A stretch of DNA of 64,000 nt from Camellia lanceoleosa. Taxonomy: Eukaryota > Streptophyta > Magnoliopsida > Ericales > Theaceae. The translations under genes and the position numbers were made by a program. The notes under the pieces are model-generated. The model was given only the letters and a program-made list of their open reading frames with translations, did not search any database and was not told the origin of the DNA. Shown here in pieces: positions 32,883 through 44,970 of the stretch; positions within the stretch are counted from its first letter, which is position 1; every line of letters starts with the position of its first letter. Location: assembly GCA_025200525.1 (NCBI GenBank), contig CM045762.1, positions 188,939,154 to 189,003,153 on the forward strand. The letters are read 5' to 3'.

Positions 32883-35800
32883 CTATTCGACATCGCGCTC
32901 GTCATCGCTCTTCTCAATTTCGAAAGCGTCAAAAGGAAAATTGTGACGATGATATAATGGCGACGCCGATTCAACTCCTGCTCCTTGGAGTGCCTCTGAG
33001 GTTTGGAGAGCCTTAATCCACCCGTGCCTAAAGCCCCGATTCTCACATCGGCACACCTCCTCTGAGAGTTTCTCCTTGGTCTTGTCTATCCTGACTCTTT
33101 AGCCGTCGTGGAAGCCTTTTTCATAACCCACGGTCCTTGCATTTTCCACGGCAAACATGCTTACTGTATCCCGATCGGCTATCGCGTGACTTAACAGCCG
33201 TTGGGTCACTCTCTCCTCCATGACCAGGTTAGATTGACCTGCCACACGCGGCTCGGTTGTTTGAGCCTTCCTAAGTTCCCTAAGCTCACGCTCGGCCTTC
33301 TCCGCGTGAGCCTCTAAGTTCCGAATTTGTTCGTCCTTTTTCTCTATTTCTTGCCACGCGGCGCGCAGTCGCATGCCTACTTCATAAGCGGTATATATCC
33401 TTTTCACCGCCCCGTGGATGCCCTCTCGAAATACTTTGAAATCCTATTGACCAACCATTGGCTGCTAGACTTCTGGTAGAAAAATCTGTTGAGCAAACTC
33501 GACCGCTACACTTGGGTCGTTGACAATGGAGTTCGCCTCCGTCATCAATTTATTCTCCACAAAAACCACAAAACTCAATGATCGCGGCGTCGCGTCAGCC
33601 TCATTTCTCGGTCACAGTCGTGGGGAGCTTCCCTGTTGCTGTTTTTCCTTTCGGGGTGATCTACTTCGACGAATTGGAGGCTGACGTTTTTCCCGTTCTT
33701 TGGACATTCTACCTCCCACACGGGTGGGTTCGCTGCTGCGATTCACTACAGTATCAAGTTCAGCCAATGTTCGCGCTTCTCCTCTACTGTTGAAGAAAGT
33801 CTATTTGACATTCGCACTTATCTAACCTTACGCAACAAATTGTTTTAAATTGAGTCTGAACACAATACGTGGAGTCACTGGTGCGAAGAGTCCATCCCAT
33901 TTATTTCTAATGCTTACAGCGCCCCCGAGGCGATTTCATTAACGCTAAACTCCAAAAGACTGTTGCCGATCGACGTGCACCGCAACCAGTCCATAAACTA
34001 TTAGTATTCGGCTCTTTGGAGTTCATGCATTGGCCGGGGCAATGGAAGATTTATTAATCTAATCGGCTAAACACCTAAGCCCGATGCCGATCGATGTGTG
34101 CCACAGCCACTCCATAAACTATTAGCATTCGGCTTTTTGGAGTTCATGCATTGGCTGGGGTAAGGGCAAATTTATTAATCTGATCGGCCAAGCACCTAAG
34201 CCTGATGCCGATCGAAATCAGCTATGCTCCTTTGGCCCTCTACTTCTATTTGTAAACGGCCAAATCGTTCGATGGCGTTATGCTGGCGACGACCTATCTC
34301 AGTTATTCTCCCGACCGTCTGCGAAACAGGAAATTAAAACCAAAACAATATTTGCATAAAAGGGAAAGACAAGGTCAAGGTATATACCAGGAGAGCCGAT
34401 TGAGCGGCTAGCACTATTGCCAGTAGATCCGGCTCTGCCCGGAAAGCCGCCTTGTCAACCGGTAATGAGACGGACGTAGCCATGCTGAGTGCGACGGCTG
34501 GGTCTTTAATTACCGAAGCATCAGAGGAGATTGGCGTGTTTTTTTTTATCTTCGGTTGAATGACAAAAGGCACAATTACATCCAATTCCTCTAAACGAGG
34601 CCGTTTGTCGACACGGTTTTCTTCTGAGCCAGCCTCGACCTCGGTAGGACGCTTCTCTGCCCTTTGCTCAGCCTCTTGATCGACCTGCACAACCACCTCG
34701 GACTCGGCACTTCGGCGAACGCTTATCTGCCGTTTCCTCCTCAATAACAGGCAAGGAGGGCTGAGATTCTGCAATAGGCATGAAGGGCTGAGATTCGGCG
34801 GCAGGTGGCACTTCAGATCGAATGGCCCCTGCTCTTCGTCGCGCAGCCATCCTTTCCGCGTTTTTCTTCTTGGCAAGTTGTGTAAGGTTTAACTCAGCCA
34901 CGTCTTTGGGGTATGAGCTGGGAAGGTCCTCTAAACCGTTAAAAACGTTGTCAAATGGAAGGTCCCCTCAGCCCGAAGTGGACGGAGGGTCGGCTGAATT
35001 GAGGCTGGCTTCCTCAAAGGCCAACTTCAAAGGCTCGTCTATTTCCGCTTTGGACTGATCTGACTCGGTGACCTTAGCTACTTCCGCCCGCTCCGAATCA
35101 GACCCCTCGAAACCAACTTGCCGCAAGTTTTTGAAGTCGGTCAAAATAAGAGCGGTAAGAAACTCTTCACCTTTCAAAATTGGGATGTTTTCTGCCGCTG
35201 AAAAGGTTGACGTGTCGGCTCGTAGCGAAGCAGAATGTTGGCCGTCCTCCCCTGTTTCTGAAGACTCGGTCGGCCGAAATATTTGAGCACGACTTTGATT
35301 TCTGAAAGAATGACGTCGTCGGTTGAAGTCAAGACTTTCTTCAAATCGTTTCCTACACAAGCAAAACCATAAGGTCTGAAAAATGAAGCTTTAGAAATAT
35401 AACAAAAAAAATAAACACAAGAAGCTATACGGCCACCTGATTCGCCCCTCCGTCTAGGAATAGGATCGAGGCGATCCTCGCCTTCGTCGAATTCCCAGTT
35501 ACCTTGGACAACGACCATAACATCATCGACTCGCTTTCCAAAACTGGAAAGCATAGTCACTAATTGATGGTCGGTATCCTTGGCCCTAAGGAAATAACGT
35601 CCGTGCCGACCATAAGACTTGGCCAAGGCATAACAATGCCGAATAGCAGGAATGCCGAGGTTAATCCTAAGGCGACGGTTTAGCTCTATAATCCCTATTA
35701 TGATTCTAAAAAAGTTGACATTGGGTTGGGAAGGGATTAGACCCCAATAGCAAAGCACAGCCCTAAGGAATGGGTGAAGGGGGAAACGAACTCCATCCTC

Positions 35801-35988
35801 TGCGATTGATAGGAGAGGGAAGACGATCGTGGTTTCATCAGCCCTCTCCATATCGAGGGTGCCGTCTGTCACGAGTGACAGACGAACGTCATTAGGAATG
35901 GAAAAATGGCGTCGAAAGCCAGAAATTCGATCCGATGAGAGGAGATCTTTCAAATGTTTTGCTATTTCCTTCAGCGTATAGGAATATG
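32883..35988 (-). pseudogene. antisense, intron-containing gene of the gypsy element (PF04195-like 'gypsy type transposon' protein)
   Basis: The N-terminal exon (35988-35437) has FPLLSIAEDGVRFPLHPFL, then VLCYWGLIPSQ and NVNFFRIIIGI, matching my memory of the Transposase_28/PF04195 family. A GT-AG intron (35436-35353, 84 bp, frame-preserving) follows. The next exon (35352-34388) is acidic and low-complexity with a frameshift and a stop (34968). A second GT-AG intron (34387-34319) ends CTGTTTCGCAG. The last exon (about 33590-32883) encodes a coiled coil (AWQEIEKKDEQIRNLEAHAEKAERELRELRK, shown here only by its key pattern of E/K/L heptads), GYEKGFHDG and a stop at 32883, with three internal stops. 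A probable acceptor at 35989-35990 implies an upstream first exon. Antisense extra genes are known in Tat elements; the function is unknown. Confidence 0.72.
33968..34209 (-). repeat. 121-bp tandem duplication in a probable intron of the antisense gene
   Basis: Two copies start GATCGAYGTGYRCCRCA at 33968 and 34089, each 121 bp. The start of a third copy lies at 34210. They share CCATAAACTATTAG and GGAGTTCATGCATTGGC. The array is between the third and last recognisable exons. Confidence 0.8.
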
Positions 35989-36306
35989 CTAAACCAAAAA
36001 CAAACCAGGGAAATGGATTCAAAGCAAAGAGGGAGAGAACTTAAAAGAGACGAAGAGGATAGTGAAGGAAAGGAAGTTGCTGAGGTAATTCGGAAGGCAG
36101 TCCAGCGACGAGCACCTAAAAATGTGTATGTATTTGAAAAGACGTCGAAATTTTAAATCACAATAAATAGAAGTGTACGAAGGAGCGGGAAGTTGAAACC
36201 GAAAAGTGTGTGCTCAGACATCTGCGTTGGAATGAGGCCAGCTGCCGAATTTCAGCTCTAACTTTTCGAGTTCGAAACCAAACATTCCAGCCAACTATCG
36301 TTAGTG

Positions 36307-36324
36307 GAGTGCTTGGGGGGCAAT
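36307..36324 (+). other. polypurine tract of the 29-kb gypsy element
   Basis: GAGTGCTTGGGGGGCAAT lies directly before the 3' LTR. It fixes the sense orientation of the element as plus. Confidence 0.7.
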
Positions 36325-36758
36325 TGTGGGAGCCGAATATTGGGAGCCGTAAAGAGGTCGAATAGTTGAACTTGGAGAGTCGAAATATATATAGCACTCG
36401 GCCCCGTCTCGCACGCTCAAATCCTACCCTATTCAACCAAATAGCCGGTTGAGCAGGGGGCCGAGTAAAAAGCGGTTTGCTACAAAATAAGCCGAATGGC
36501 AAATTGAAAGTGGGCCCAATCCCAAGGCCCAAGAAAGAAAATATATAAATAGAAGGATATCAGCCAGAAAGAGGTATGTGAGAATCAATATACTTAACTT
36601 AAAATACAAGTAATCCAGAGAGAGTAGAGACTAACTTGTCCGTCGGAGTGCTAATTCCGGCACCCCTGACCGAAGTGTTTATTTATTTTCAGGTGACAAT
36701 CTGAGGATCACGAGTGTCCCCCAAGATCTGAAGAGTATTTCCAAACTACTTCTCCACA
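36325..36758 (+). repeat. 3' LTR of the 29-kb gypsy element
   Basis: It starts TGTGGGAGCCGAATATT and ends CTCCACA. It pairs with 7653-8087, and most differences are transitions. It is followed by AACAT, the probable target duplication of AACAC at 7648-7652. Transcription of the antisense gene would have to begin at or just inside this LTR. Confidence 0.93.
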
Positions 36759-37403
36759 AACATAAATATATAATAGTTTTTTTTTTAAAAAAAAACTATA
36801 GTTCAAACCTTTTAATAAGTATGCATGAAATAAGTTCATATTTCTTATTTTTATTATAAAAAATATTTACAAATATTTGTTTACTAATTTAATAAATAGA
36901 TAAGTCAAATAATTCATATAAGTTGGGAACAGAACAAGACAATTTTTAATAATTAGGTGAAGGACAAGTTGGCTAAGTCCAAATTTAATATCATAAGTGA
37001 ATCCTAATTCATTTTTACTTAAATCTTATAATCTAAGACAAATTATAATTTTTAGACTTCACAATAAAAAAATTACTATATTGACAAATATAATTCACCA
37101 CTATCATATGATAAATTAAATTTACGAAACTCATAAGATGAAATATATTTATATTTTATCATAAATATAATTTCTGTGATTTATTTTTTAATTTTTACCA
37201 CTTAAATTATGACATATATTTGTTATTAAGAACTTAGAGTGCACAATTAATGACATAAGAATAAAAAAAAAAAATCTCTTATATATGATTGTGATAAAAA
37301 TAAATAAAATTTAATTAATTCTAAATCATTTTCATTAAATATTATAGATAAATTTTTTAGATTATTAATTAATTTAAAAAATTAATTTTTAATTATTTAT
37401 TTA

Positions 37404-37434
37404 TATCCGTACGTAGTACGGATAATTATGCTAG
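37404..37434 (+). mobile_element. Helitron-like 3' terminus
   Basis: A perfect hairpin (TATCCGTAC, loop GTA, GTACGGATA; 37404-37424) is followed 6 nt later by CTAG at 37431-37434 and then a T. Helitrons end in a hairpin plus CTRR and insert before T. A 5' end beginning with TC after A could be at about 37277 (TCTCTTATATATG), giving a very short element, but that end is a guess. Confidence 0.5.
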
Positions 37435-38168
37435 TACTCACTTTAAGGAAAATATATAATTTTTAAAATTTTTGAACATGTCAATAATACACGTTGACAA
37501 AATTCTTACAAATATTATATTGGCAATTTTAAAAAAAAAGAAAAAGATGAATCCTTGACCCTATCCAACTCTATGGAAAGAGCTTGGTTTAGGGTTGGTT
37601 TGTGATATTCTAAAAAAGTGTACTTTTTGATTTATTAACTTATATGAATTGGGTTTGGATTGGATTTGATGTGATGTGTTAGAGAAGTGATGTGATTTAA
37701 ATAAGATGATGTGACTTAAATAGAATAGTGACTTTTTTGACTTTTTGTATTATTTAAGTCATGTCAAATTTGGCTTTATTTATTTATTTTGGCCAGGTTC
37801 TCCACCTTAAGCAACTCTAATAAAATCAGTTCGGGTTTTAATTAAGGCTATTAAAATTGGAATATTAGATAAGATCGTTGGGAGTGATTTATAGATTGGA
37901 TCGCAATGTAAAATAAAAAATTATTGTAAAATTATTAAAAAAATGATTAATTTGATATAATGTATTTTTATTTTATCATAAATTAGAAGAGATATTTGTA
38001 GAAAAAATTTATATAGATATACACATACATACATGTATAAGAAATAAATAATAAGAATTTTTTTTGGGTAGGATCGGGATCGTAGTAGAATCGGGATGAT
38101 TCTACACAATTTTATTACTAGGATCGTAGTTACTTTAAGATCGTAGTAAATTTAAGATCCCAATTAGT

Positions 38169-38587
38169 GTGTTTGGTTTCAATTTTTAAAATTCAATTTT
38201 TTGAAAATTGAATTTTTTATTTTTCGTATTTTTTTTTTATTTTTAGTGAATATTCTTAAAATTTTAAGCAATTTTTTTTACTATTTTAGATACAACTTAC
38301 TTAGATGTATCTAAAAAGTAAAATGTTTGTAAAAAAAAAATATATTTTAAAAAATAATAAATACACAAGAATACGAAAAATGTACTGAATTCTCGTTTAT
38401 TTATTTATTTTATATTTTTGGTATTTAGTTAATTTTTTTTAAAAAAAATTCACAAATATTATACTTTTTAAGTGTATTTATATTTGGTGTATCTAAAAAT
38501 TAAAAAATCAGTGAAAACAAAAAAATACAAAAAATAAAAAATTTTAATTTTTTGAAAAGTAAATACTAAAAATAAGAACCAAACAAG
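38169..38587. mobile_element. hAT-like MITE remnant
   Basis: Ends read GTGTTTGGTTTC on the left and, reversed, TTGTTTGGTTCT on the right. The AT-rich interior is itself partly inverted (AATTTTTTGAAAA near both ends, and GTATCTAAAAA...AAGTAAAAT-type segments). I could not find a convincing 8-bp target duplication. Confidence 0.5.
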
Positions 38588-39164
38588 CTGAATGCGATTC
38601 AGATTGTTTGGCCCAACTAGGATAGTAGGATTTTAAGATCTTACAATTGAGATCAGGATTATGACAACTATGATTTTAATTCAATGGGTTGAGTTTCTTT
38701 TAAATTTAATTTGAGAAAATTTAGAGATTTGTAAAATTTATTATGGATCTTATTTTAATAATTTGAACTATTTATTTTATAAGACTTTTAGTCTATATCA
38801 TCCATAAAAAAGTGGGTCATCATTATAATTTATTTTATTTTAATATATTTACTGAAAAAATAAATAACAAATATATTTTTAAAATAACTATCCAATTTTA
38901 TTATCATATTTAATAAGGTAACCCAACCCTGTTTCTCAACGTATTACTATTTATGCTATAAAAATCTTATATACATATGGATCTCACTACATTTAAAAAA
39001 GAAAAAAATTTATTATTTTACATAAAACGTCATATAAGAAATAAAATTTTAGTAAAATATTTAAAAATGATATGTATGGTTAACATATCTAAAGTGAACT
39101 TATTTTCAATGTATTTTCAATGTCAAATTGGTTACAATACCTAACAGGACCAGCCCAAAACGTT

Positions 39165-39785
39165 AGCGAACATATTTTGGGAAGATAGTAAAAAATAATT
39201 TTTTGACTTTTAATTGGTTGTTTAGGGTGTTTTAAATAAGTGTATTTTTTATCTTTTTAGACTAAAAAGTTGAGGTTGAAAATATGAATATTTGGATTAA
39301 CTTTTTAACTTTTTATGGAAAAATGTGTAATAAAAAATTGTAAAAATTGATTTGTAGGGAAAAATTAGAATTGGGAGTTGTGCAGCCGTAATTGTTGACT
39401 TTTGGTGAATAGTGACAACTTTTTAACTTTTTGAATAACTTTTTGACTTTTTGGCTTTTTTGAGACTTCCCAAACTTGGCCTAAGCTTTTGATTTTTTTA
39501 GACAAATGATTTGGGAAGTTGGTAAAAAATGACTTTTGACTTTTTTGATTAATATTTGTTTATGATGTCAAATCATAATCAAATGACCAAACTATCCCTA
39601 TTTAGTTTAAAATATTATAACTTCACCGATATAACATATTTTGACTAATGAGGGGTAAAGTTGTAATTTCATCCTTGGCTAAAAACCACATTTCCAAATG
39701 AAAAAAAATTCAAAAAAGTCAACTTTTGACTTTTGCTACAAACCAAAAAAAAGTGGCTAAAAGCCAACTTCCCAAAACAAGCTAA
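39165..39785. mobile_element. pair of adjacent MITE-like inverted repeats
   Basis: TTTGGGAAG-type ends occur at about 39175 and 39508 in one direction. They recur at about 39465 and 39765 (CTTCCCAAA, CTTCCCAAAAC) in the other direction. Each is bordered inward by TTTTTGACTTTT-like stretches. It reads as two related MITEs side by side, or one that was duplicated. The boundaries are approximate. Confidence 0.45.
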
Positions 39786-41349
39786 GTGGAATTGAGGTCG
39801 TTGCTATGTCTTGTTGTGTTTTATGGCATAGCAGTCTGTTGTGAGATTAGATTTATTAAAAATGTGTTTCTAAGTCTTTTTCAATAATTTGAACTGTTTA
39901 TATTATAAGGTTTGTCGAGTAGGTTATCTATACAAAAAATCAAATAATTTGGACACTTCTAGCCTTATAATAATAGAATATTTATTTTGTAAAAACTAAA
40001 CGGTTATCATAATTTTAATAATTTTTTTAAAAACAATTAGGACTTAATCATGAGGTTATAGATGTTTGATTAATTTGACTTTTTATATAGATGATATAAT
40101 CGACAAACCTTATAATATGAACGGTACAAATTGTCAAAATATATTCGATAAATATCTCTACAAACCTTCACAGCAATAACCCTCAACTCGAACAAAGGCC
40201 TTGCTCGTGGCCATCTTCGCTTGGGCCACAAAATGGCACCAATAATAACTTCTCATAAAGATATTGTAATCAAACAATTACTATTGATAATGATAACGTC
40301 TATGCACATTATGTGGGCTAAGAGTGTAGTCACCATTAAAACATTTAAAATGAAAAATTAAAAGATTAATTCTACAATATTTTTGATATGGGCAAATTTT
40401 ACTTTACCCCTTATGGTTTGAACCGAGTGCGATTTATACCTAAACATTTGAAAATCACCACATAATCTTCATGTGATTTGTAGACTGAAGTGCACACTAT
40501 AAATGGACTATTATACCCTCTTCTTCTTCCTATTCAAAATTAAACCTATACATATATATACTCAGTTCTTTTTATGTTTGTAAACCTCTCGTACACATAA
40601 CCCATTCTTACTCAGCAACCACCACCCAATCACAACTTCCCAACAATTTGAACACAAATTCACACTGATTGGAAATTTTGTTTTATATATATATATATTT
40701 TTTTTATGTAGAGCTTTTATTTACTTACTATGGTTGCCAACCTCCACCCAGCGCAACCCATTCCCACCCAACAACCACCATCCAATCACGGCTTTCTAGT
40801 GATCTTGCACCCATTAATTGTAATATTTATTTATTTTATTTTGATTTTAGAGCTTTTGTTCTGTTAGTGATGTAGCTGATAATTCAACTCAATGAATTTT
40901 GTTGTGATAGTTAAGCAAATATACAGAGATTCATTTCTTGGTTCTCTCTCTACTGTCTTTCTTCACTTTCTAGACTTTGCCTCTATTAATATTTTTCATA
41001 ACACCCAGTTTAACTAATCTTTGCTATAAAAAAAAGAAAAGAAGAAGCTATATATGTGAGTATATATATGTATAATTGCAATCGGTTTAACACCCACTTT
41101 AACCCATACTATAATTATTATCATAATTAAATTAGAATTACTTTTATAAGGTAGAGAGAGAAATGAAAGTGGCAGGAGATGGGTTTCCATAGCAAACAAA
41201 AGTAACAACTCACATTAAAAAATGTAAGGTCATTTTATAACCAATAGGTATATTTATATGAGCTGAATGGTTATTGTGATATTTTCCGGCAAATATAGGA
41301 GGTGTTGATGGATATATAGAAATGGAGTAGATAGAGATATAGTAGAGAG

Positions 41350-42617
41350 TGTTAGTCAATCTTCACTGTATTTAAAAGATATTAATTCTATTGTGTACAA
41401 AACAACAATTAGAATTAAAGAAATAAGAAAAGGAGAGAATATGTTTAATTACAAAAATCAAACTCGAAATAAAAATAAATAAATAAATAACAGATTTTAT
41501 TTTGTTACAAAAACAAAATTAAAATCTGATTAAATAAACAAATTAAAAACAGAATAAAATTAAACAACTTACTTGGTTAATTTCTTTGAATTACTTTTCT
41601 GATCAAGTCTAGTGTTTAACATTGTGTCCTTAAGACAGATTCGTTCTCTCCACGGTGCTTTCAGAATTTAGACGTCTATCTCCCAGGATGAAATGATCTT
41701 ACCACAAACAATAGCAGCACTACAAATTGTTTGCCTTACGAACACACTAAGTGTTTACACTCTTTCTTTCAGAAATAAAATGCAGCAAGATGAAGAATAG
41801 AATTAGCAGAGGTGAAATACAAAATTTCTGAATGAATTACATCAAATGAGGGTGGTCCTATTTATAGATGTGAAGGTGACTCTTGGTTCTGAATTGAACA
41901 TGTATGATACTTGTTGGTTTTGAATTTGAATCTGTTTATAATTCAAACAGATAGCAAAAAACGAGAAGGGCCCTGTTTGGCTGAGCATTAAATCCAAACC
42001 AATTTAATTCTGTTTGAAAACGGGAAGGGCCCTGTTTGGATGAACAAAAAATCCAAACCAGTTTATTTGAATTAAATTCAAATGTTTTTGGCCCAAAAAG
42101 ATTAGTATTGGGCTGAACAAGCCCAACCCAACCTCACACCACGCACCCGCGCCGAAGCCCAGGCCCAGCCCAGCCCGCCCGACCGACCGGACGGACGGCG
42201 GCGGCGGCACGCGTACGTGTGTGGTGATTTTTTGGGTCCAATGGGTCTAGCCCATTTTGCCCATAACCTCTCCTTCTAAAACACTTGGGTACCCCTTGGG
42301 GCACACCCCAAGTATCAAACCCATGCCTTATAAACCCTTTCAAAACCTCCCACCAAATCAATGTGGGACAAGTCTTATTCAAACCTTTAAGAAATTTCTA
42401 CCAAAACTCTATTTCCATGGAGCATACTTTGGCTTCAATTTCCCATTCACTCGGTAATGGTTTTGAGCAACCAAATATACCACGTGAATCACAACGCGGC
42501 GTAGAACGCGTTATCACTTTGACCCGTGTAAATCGATGCACAGGGCCCACCTAAAAATTAGACCAAACTTAGGAAAAAATTCTGGTTTTACCCAGAATTT
42601 TATAACAATTTCCAACA
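41350..42617 (-). repeat. copia 3' LTR (left, minus orientation)
   Basis: At 1268 bp it is slightly longer than its partner, because it keeps a G/C-rich stretch (about 42120-42215, many CCCGACC/GGCGG words) that is mostly missing on the right. The TATA box in reverse is at 41859-41866. Confidence 0.93.
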
Positions 42618-43230
42618 ATCCCCCACATGAATGGAATTTGATGACAACGGAAATGCAACAATATGCAGACTTAACGAAAGAGTATAAGTCGAAAATATCT
42701 TGCATCAGGATAGGTAGTTTTCAGTCTTGAACCTTCTCTAGTGATAACCTATCGGACTTACTGGCTAACCAATGGACGTGATGCCTTGAATTGTTCAGCC
42801 GTTTGTGTAAGCCAAGACAATAAATTTCACACAAAATATCTTCTAACACATCGTTGTTCTCACTGTTGTGTTCATTTTGGCCTTGAACGCTCTTGGTTTT
42901 CATGAGTGTTTCTAGAGAATGTAGCCTCTTTCATTCTCATAGAACCGGCCCCAGTTCAACACTCATATAGGTGATTCTTATTGTGAGTATCTTCTCATAC
43001 TCGTCTTGATTTTATGCCTTAATCAAGATATAAGTAATCATTAAAAGCAAAGCTTATCCTTATGCCCCTGCAGACAACATATGTTACAGATATCACTCTC
43101 ACCATAGGAATGAGTAGGGAATTTTAATCCCTTGGTGATTTCTGGCGAGCCATACATAACTTAGTTGTCCCTTTGAACTTAGTTCTTGGGATCTCCAGTC
43201 ATATAAGTAGGGTTATCATTATGATGACTC
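42618..43230 (-). other. copia 3' untranslated region
   Basis: This segment holds the purine tract next to the LTR and the counterpart of 218-831. A minus-strand frame (42721-42903) overlaps the open frame seen in the left-edge copy but is frame-shifted at its start. It is therefore unlikely to be coding. Confidence 0.7.
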
Positions 43231-43905
43231 TTATGTAATAGGCTTTAATCCCATTCCCTTCGATGAACTATACACTAGCTCTTTTGTCAAACTTTTTGTT
43301 AATGGATCCGCAATATTCTCTTTAGATTTTATATAATCTATTGAGATTATTCCGTTTGACAACAACTGCCTAACGGTATTATGTCGACGACGAATATGTC
43401 GTGACTTACCGTTATATATATGATTCTGTGCCCTGCCTATTGCAGATTGACTATCACAATGAATGCAAATAGCTGGCATAGGTTTTGGCCACATTGGAAT
43501 GTCTTCTAAGAAGTGACGAAGCCATTCTGTTTCTTCTCCTGCTTTGTCTAAAGCAATGAACTCGGATTCCATTGTGGATCGTGTGATGCAAGTTTGTTTC
43601 GTGGACTTCCAAGAAACAGCAGCGCCTCCTAGAGTAAAGACATATCCACTAGTGGATTTTGAATCTTTAGTATCCGATATCCAATTGGCATCACAATAAC
43701 CTTCAAGTACTGCTGGATATTGAGTAAAATTCAAACCATGATCACGGGTGAATCTTAGATATCTAAGAACTCGAATGATCGCTTTCCAATGGTCTTCTCC
43801 GGAGTTACTAGTGTATCTACTCAATTTACTGATAGCATAAGCTATATCAGGACGAGTACAATTCATTAGGTACATTAGGCTTCCAATGATTTGGGAGTAT
43901 TTTAA
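43231..43905 (-). pseudogene. copia RNase H domain
   Basis: From 43875 down to the stop at 43231 the frame is open (214 codons). The catalytic series is visible: [18 protein letters not shown] and IHCDSQSAI (D, E, D), ending with the [10 protein letters not shown] block and [15 protein letters not shown]. The N-terminal [19 protein letters not shown] is the usual RT-RNase H linker. An in-frame stop just upstream (43906) separates it from RT. It would degrade the RNA strand during reverse transcription. It is the best-preserved domain of this copy. Confidence 0.92.
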
Positions 43906-44970
43906 CTAAGACACTGCATCACCTTTATTTTTCGATAAATAAAGACTGATGTCTACAGGTGTTCTAGCTAAATTCACATCATCCTTGATAAATTTATCAA
44001 GAATTTTCTCAATATAATGAGATTGAGATAATGCATATCCGTCAGATGTTTTAGTTATTTTCATTCCTAATATAACATTTGCGACCCCCATATCTTTCAT
44101 ATCAAATCTTTTGTTAAGCATTTGCTTAGTTGATTTGATCATGTTTGGACTGCTTCCAATGATAAGCATGTCATTTACATAAAGACAAACTATGACATAT
44201 CCTTGGTCAGTGTTTTTAACATAGACACATTTGTCACATTTGTTTATCTTAAACCCATTAGTAAGCATTGCATGATCAAATTTTTCATGTCATTGCTTAG
44301 GTGCTTGTTTTAATCCATAAAGACAAACTTTCTTTTCTTGCCCTGATACTACAAACCCTTCGGGTTGTTCCATATAGATCTCTTCATTTAGATCACCGTT
44401 TAAGAAAGCTGTCTTAACATTCATTTGATATATTTCTAAATTAAACAACGCTGCTATAGCAATAAACATGCGAATGGATGTTATTCTTGTCACAGGGGAA
44501 TATATGTCCAAATAATTCAGACCTTCCTTTTGTCTGTAACCTTTAACTACAAGTCTAGCTTTATACTTGTCAATTGAACCATCTGCTTTCATTTTTCTCT
44601 TGAATATCCATTTATATCTAAGAGGTTTAGAACCTGGTGGAAGATCCACCAATTCCCAAGTATGATTTTGCATAATGGATTCAATTTCATTATTAACAGC
44701 CTCTTTCCACAAAGATGCTTCAGGACCTGTCATCGCTGCCTTAAAGCTTTGAGGTTCATTTTCTAACAGGTATGTCAGAAAATCTGGACCAAAGGATTTT
44801 GATGTTCTCGCTCTCTTACTTCTTCTTGGTTCATCATCAGTTAAATCCTGTTGGTTGAGACCATTACTAGTCTCTTGTGTTTGATTGTCATTAGTCTCTT
44901 GACTTTGTGTACAATCATAAGTTCTTTTCTGTGAACTTAATTCCTGTCATTTCTTGTAAGGAAAGACATG
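43906..44970 (-). pseudogene. copia reverse transcriptase with altered active site
   Basis: Two in-frame pieces, 44733-44290 and 44268-43906, are joined across a stop at the QAPK-Q-HEKF position. Motifs present are YKWIFKRKMKADGS, KARLVVKGYRQKEG, NVKTAFLNGDLNEEIYMEQPEG and VCLYGLKQAPK. The catalytic box reads YVND at 44181-44170 where the family has YVDD; the first catalytic aspartate is Asn, which should abolish polymerisation. The linker (44734-44970) has two more stops. This is a dead enzyme even apart from the stops. Confidence 0.92.

Larger units (their letters stand above)
7653..36758 (+). mobile_element. Tat-type Ty3/gypsy retrotransposon, interrupted by two later insertions
   Basis: The LTRs are 435 and 434 bp, starting TGTG and ending CACA. 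The primer-binding site follows the 5' LTR and a purine tract precedes the 3' LTR. The flanking 5-mers are AACAC and AACAT (4 of 5 match). Gene order is gag, protease, RT, RNase H, integrase (gypsy order), followed by a tandem array and an antisense gene, a layout known in the Tat clade. By eye the LTRs differ at about 30-35 positions (roughly 92-93% identical). Removing the two insertions (10733-24424 and 27096-31423) leaves a unit of about 11.1 kb, a normal size. All genes carry stops or frameshifts. Confidence 0.92.
36759..40389. other. AT-rich intergenic DNA with small transposon remnants
   Basis: No gene is supported. The remnants listed separately are a Helitron-like 3' end (37404-37434) and MITE-like inverted repeats (38169-38587 and about 39165-39785). 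Elsewhere there are only AT-rich sequence and short simple repeats, such as the TGATGTGATGTG...GATGTGATTTAAATA patch at 37670-37730. Confidence 0.6.

Noticed and set aside
7653..36758. A single 29-kb giant gypsy element
   Set aside because: The size is explained by two insertions of another family with their own ends and duplications. The base unit is about 11 kb.
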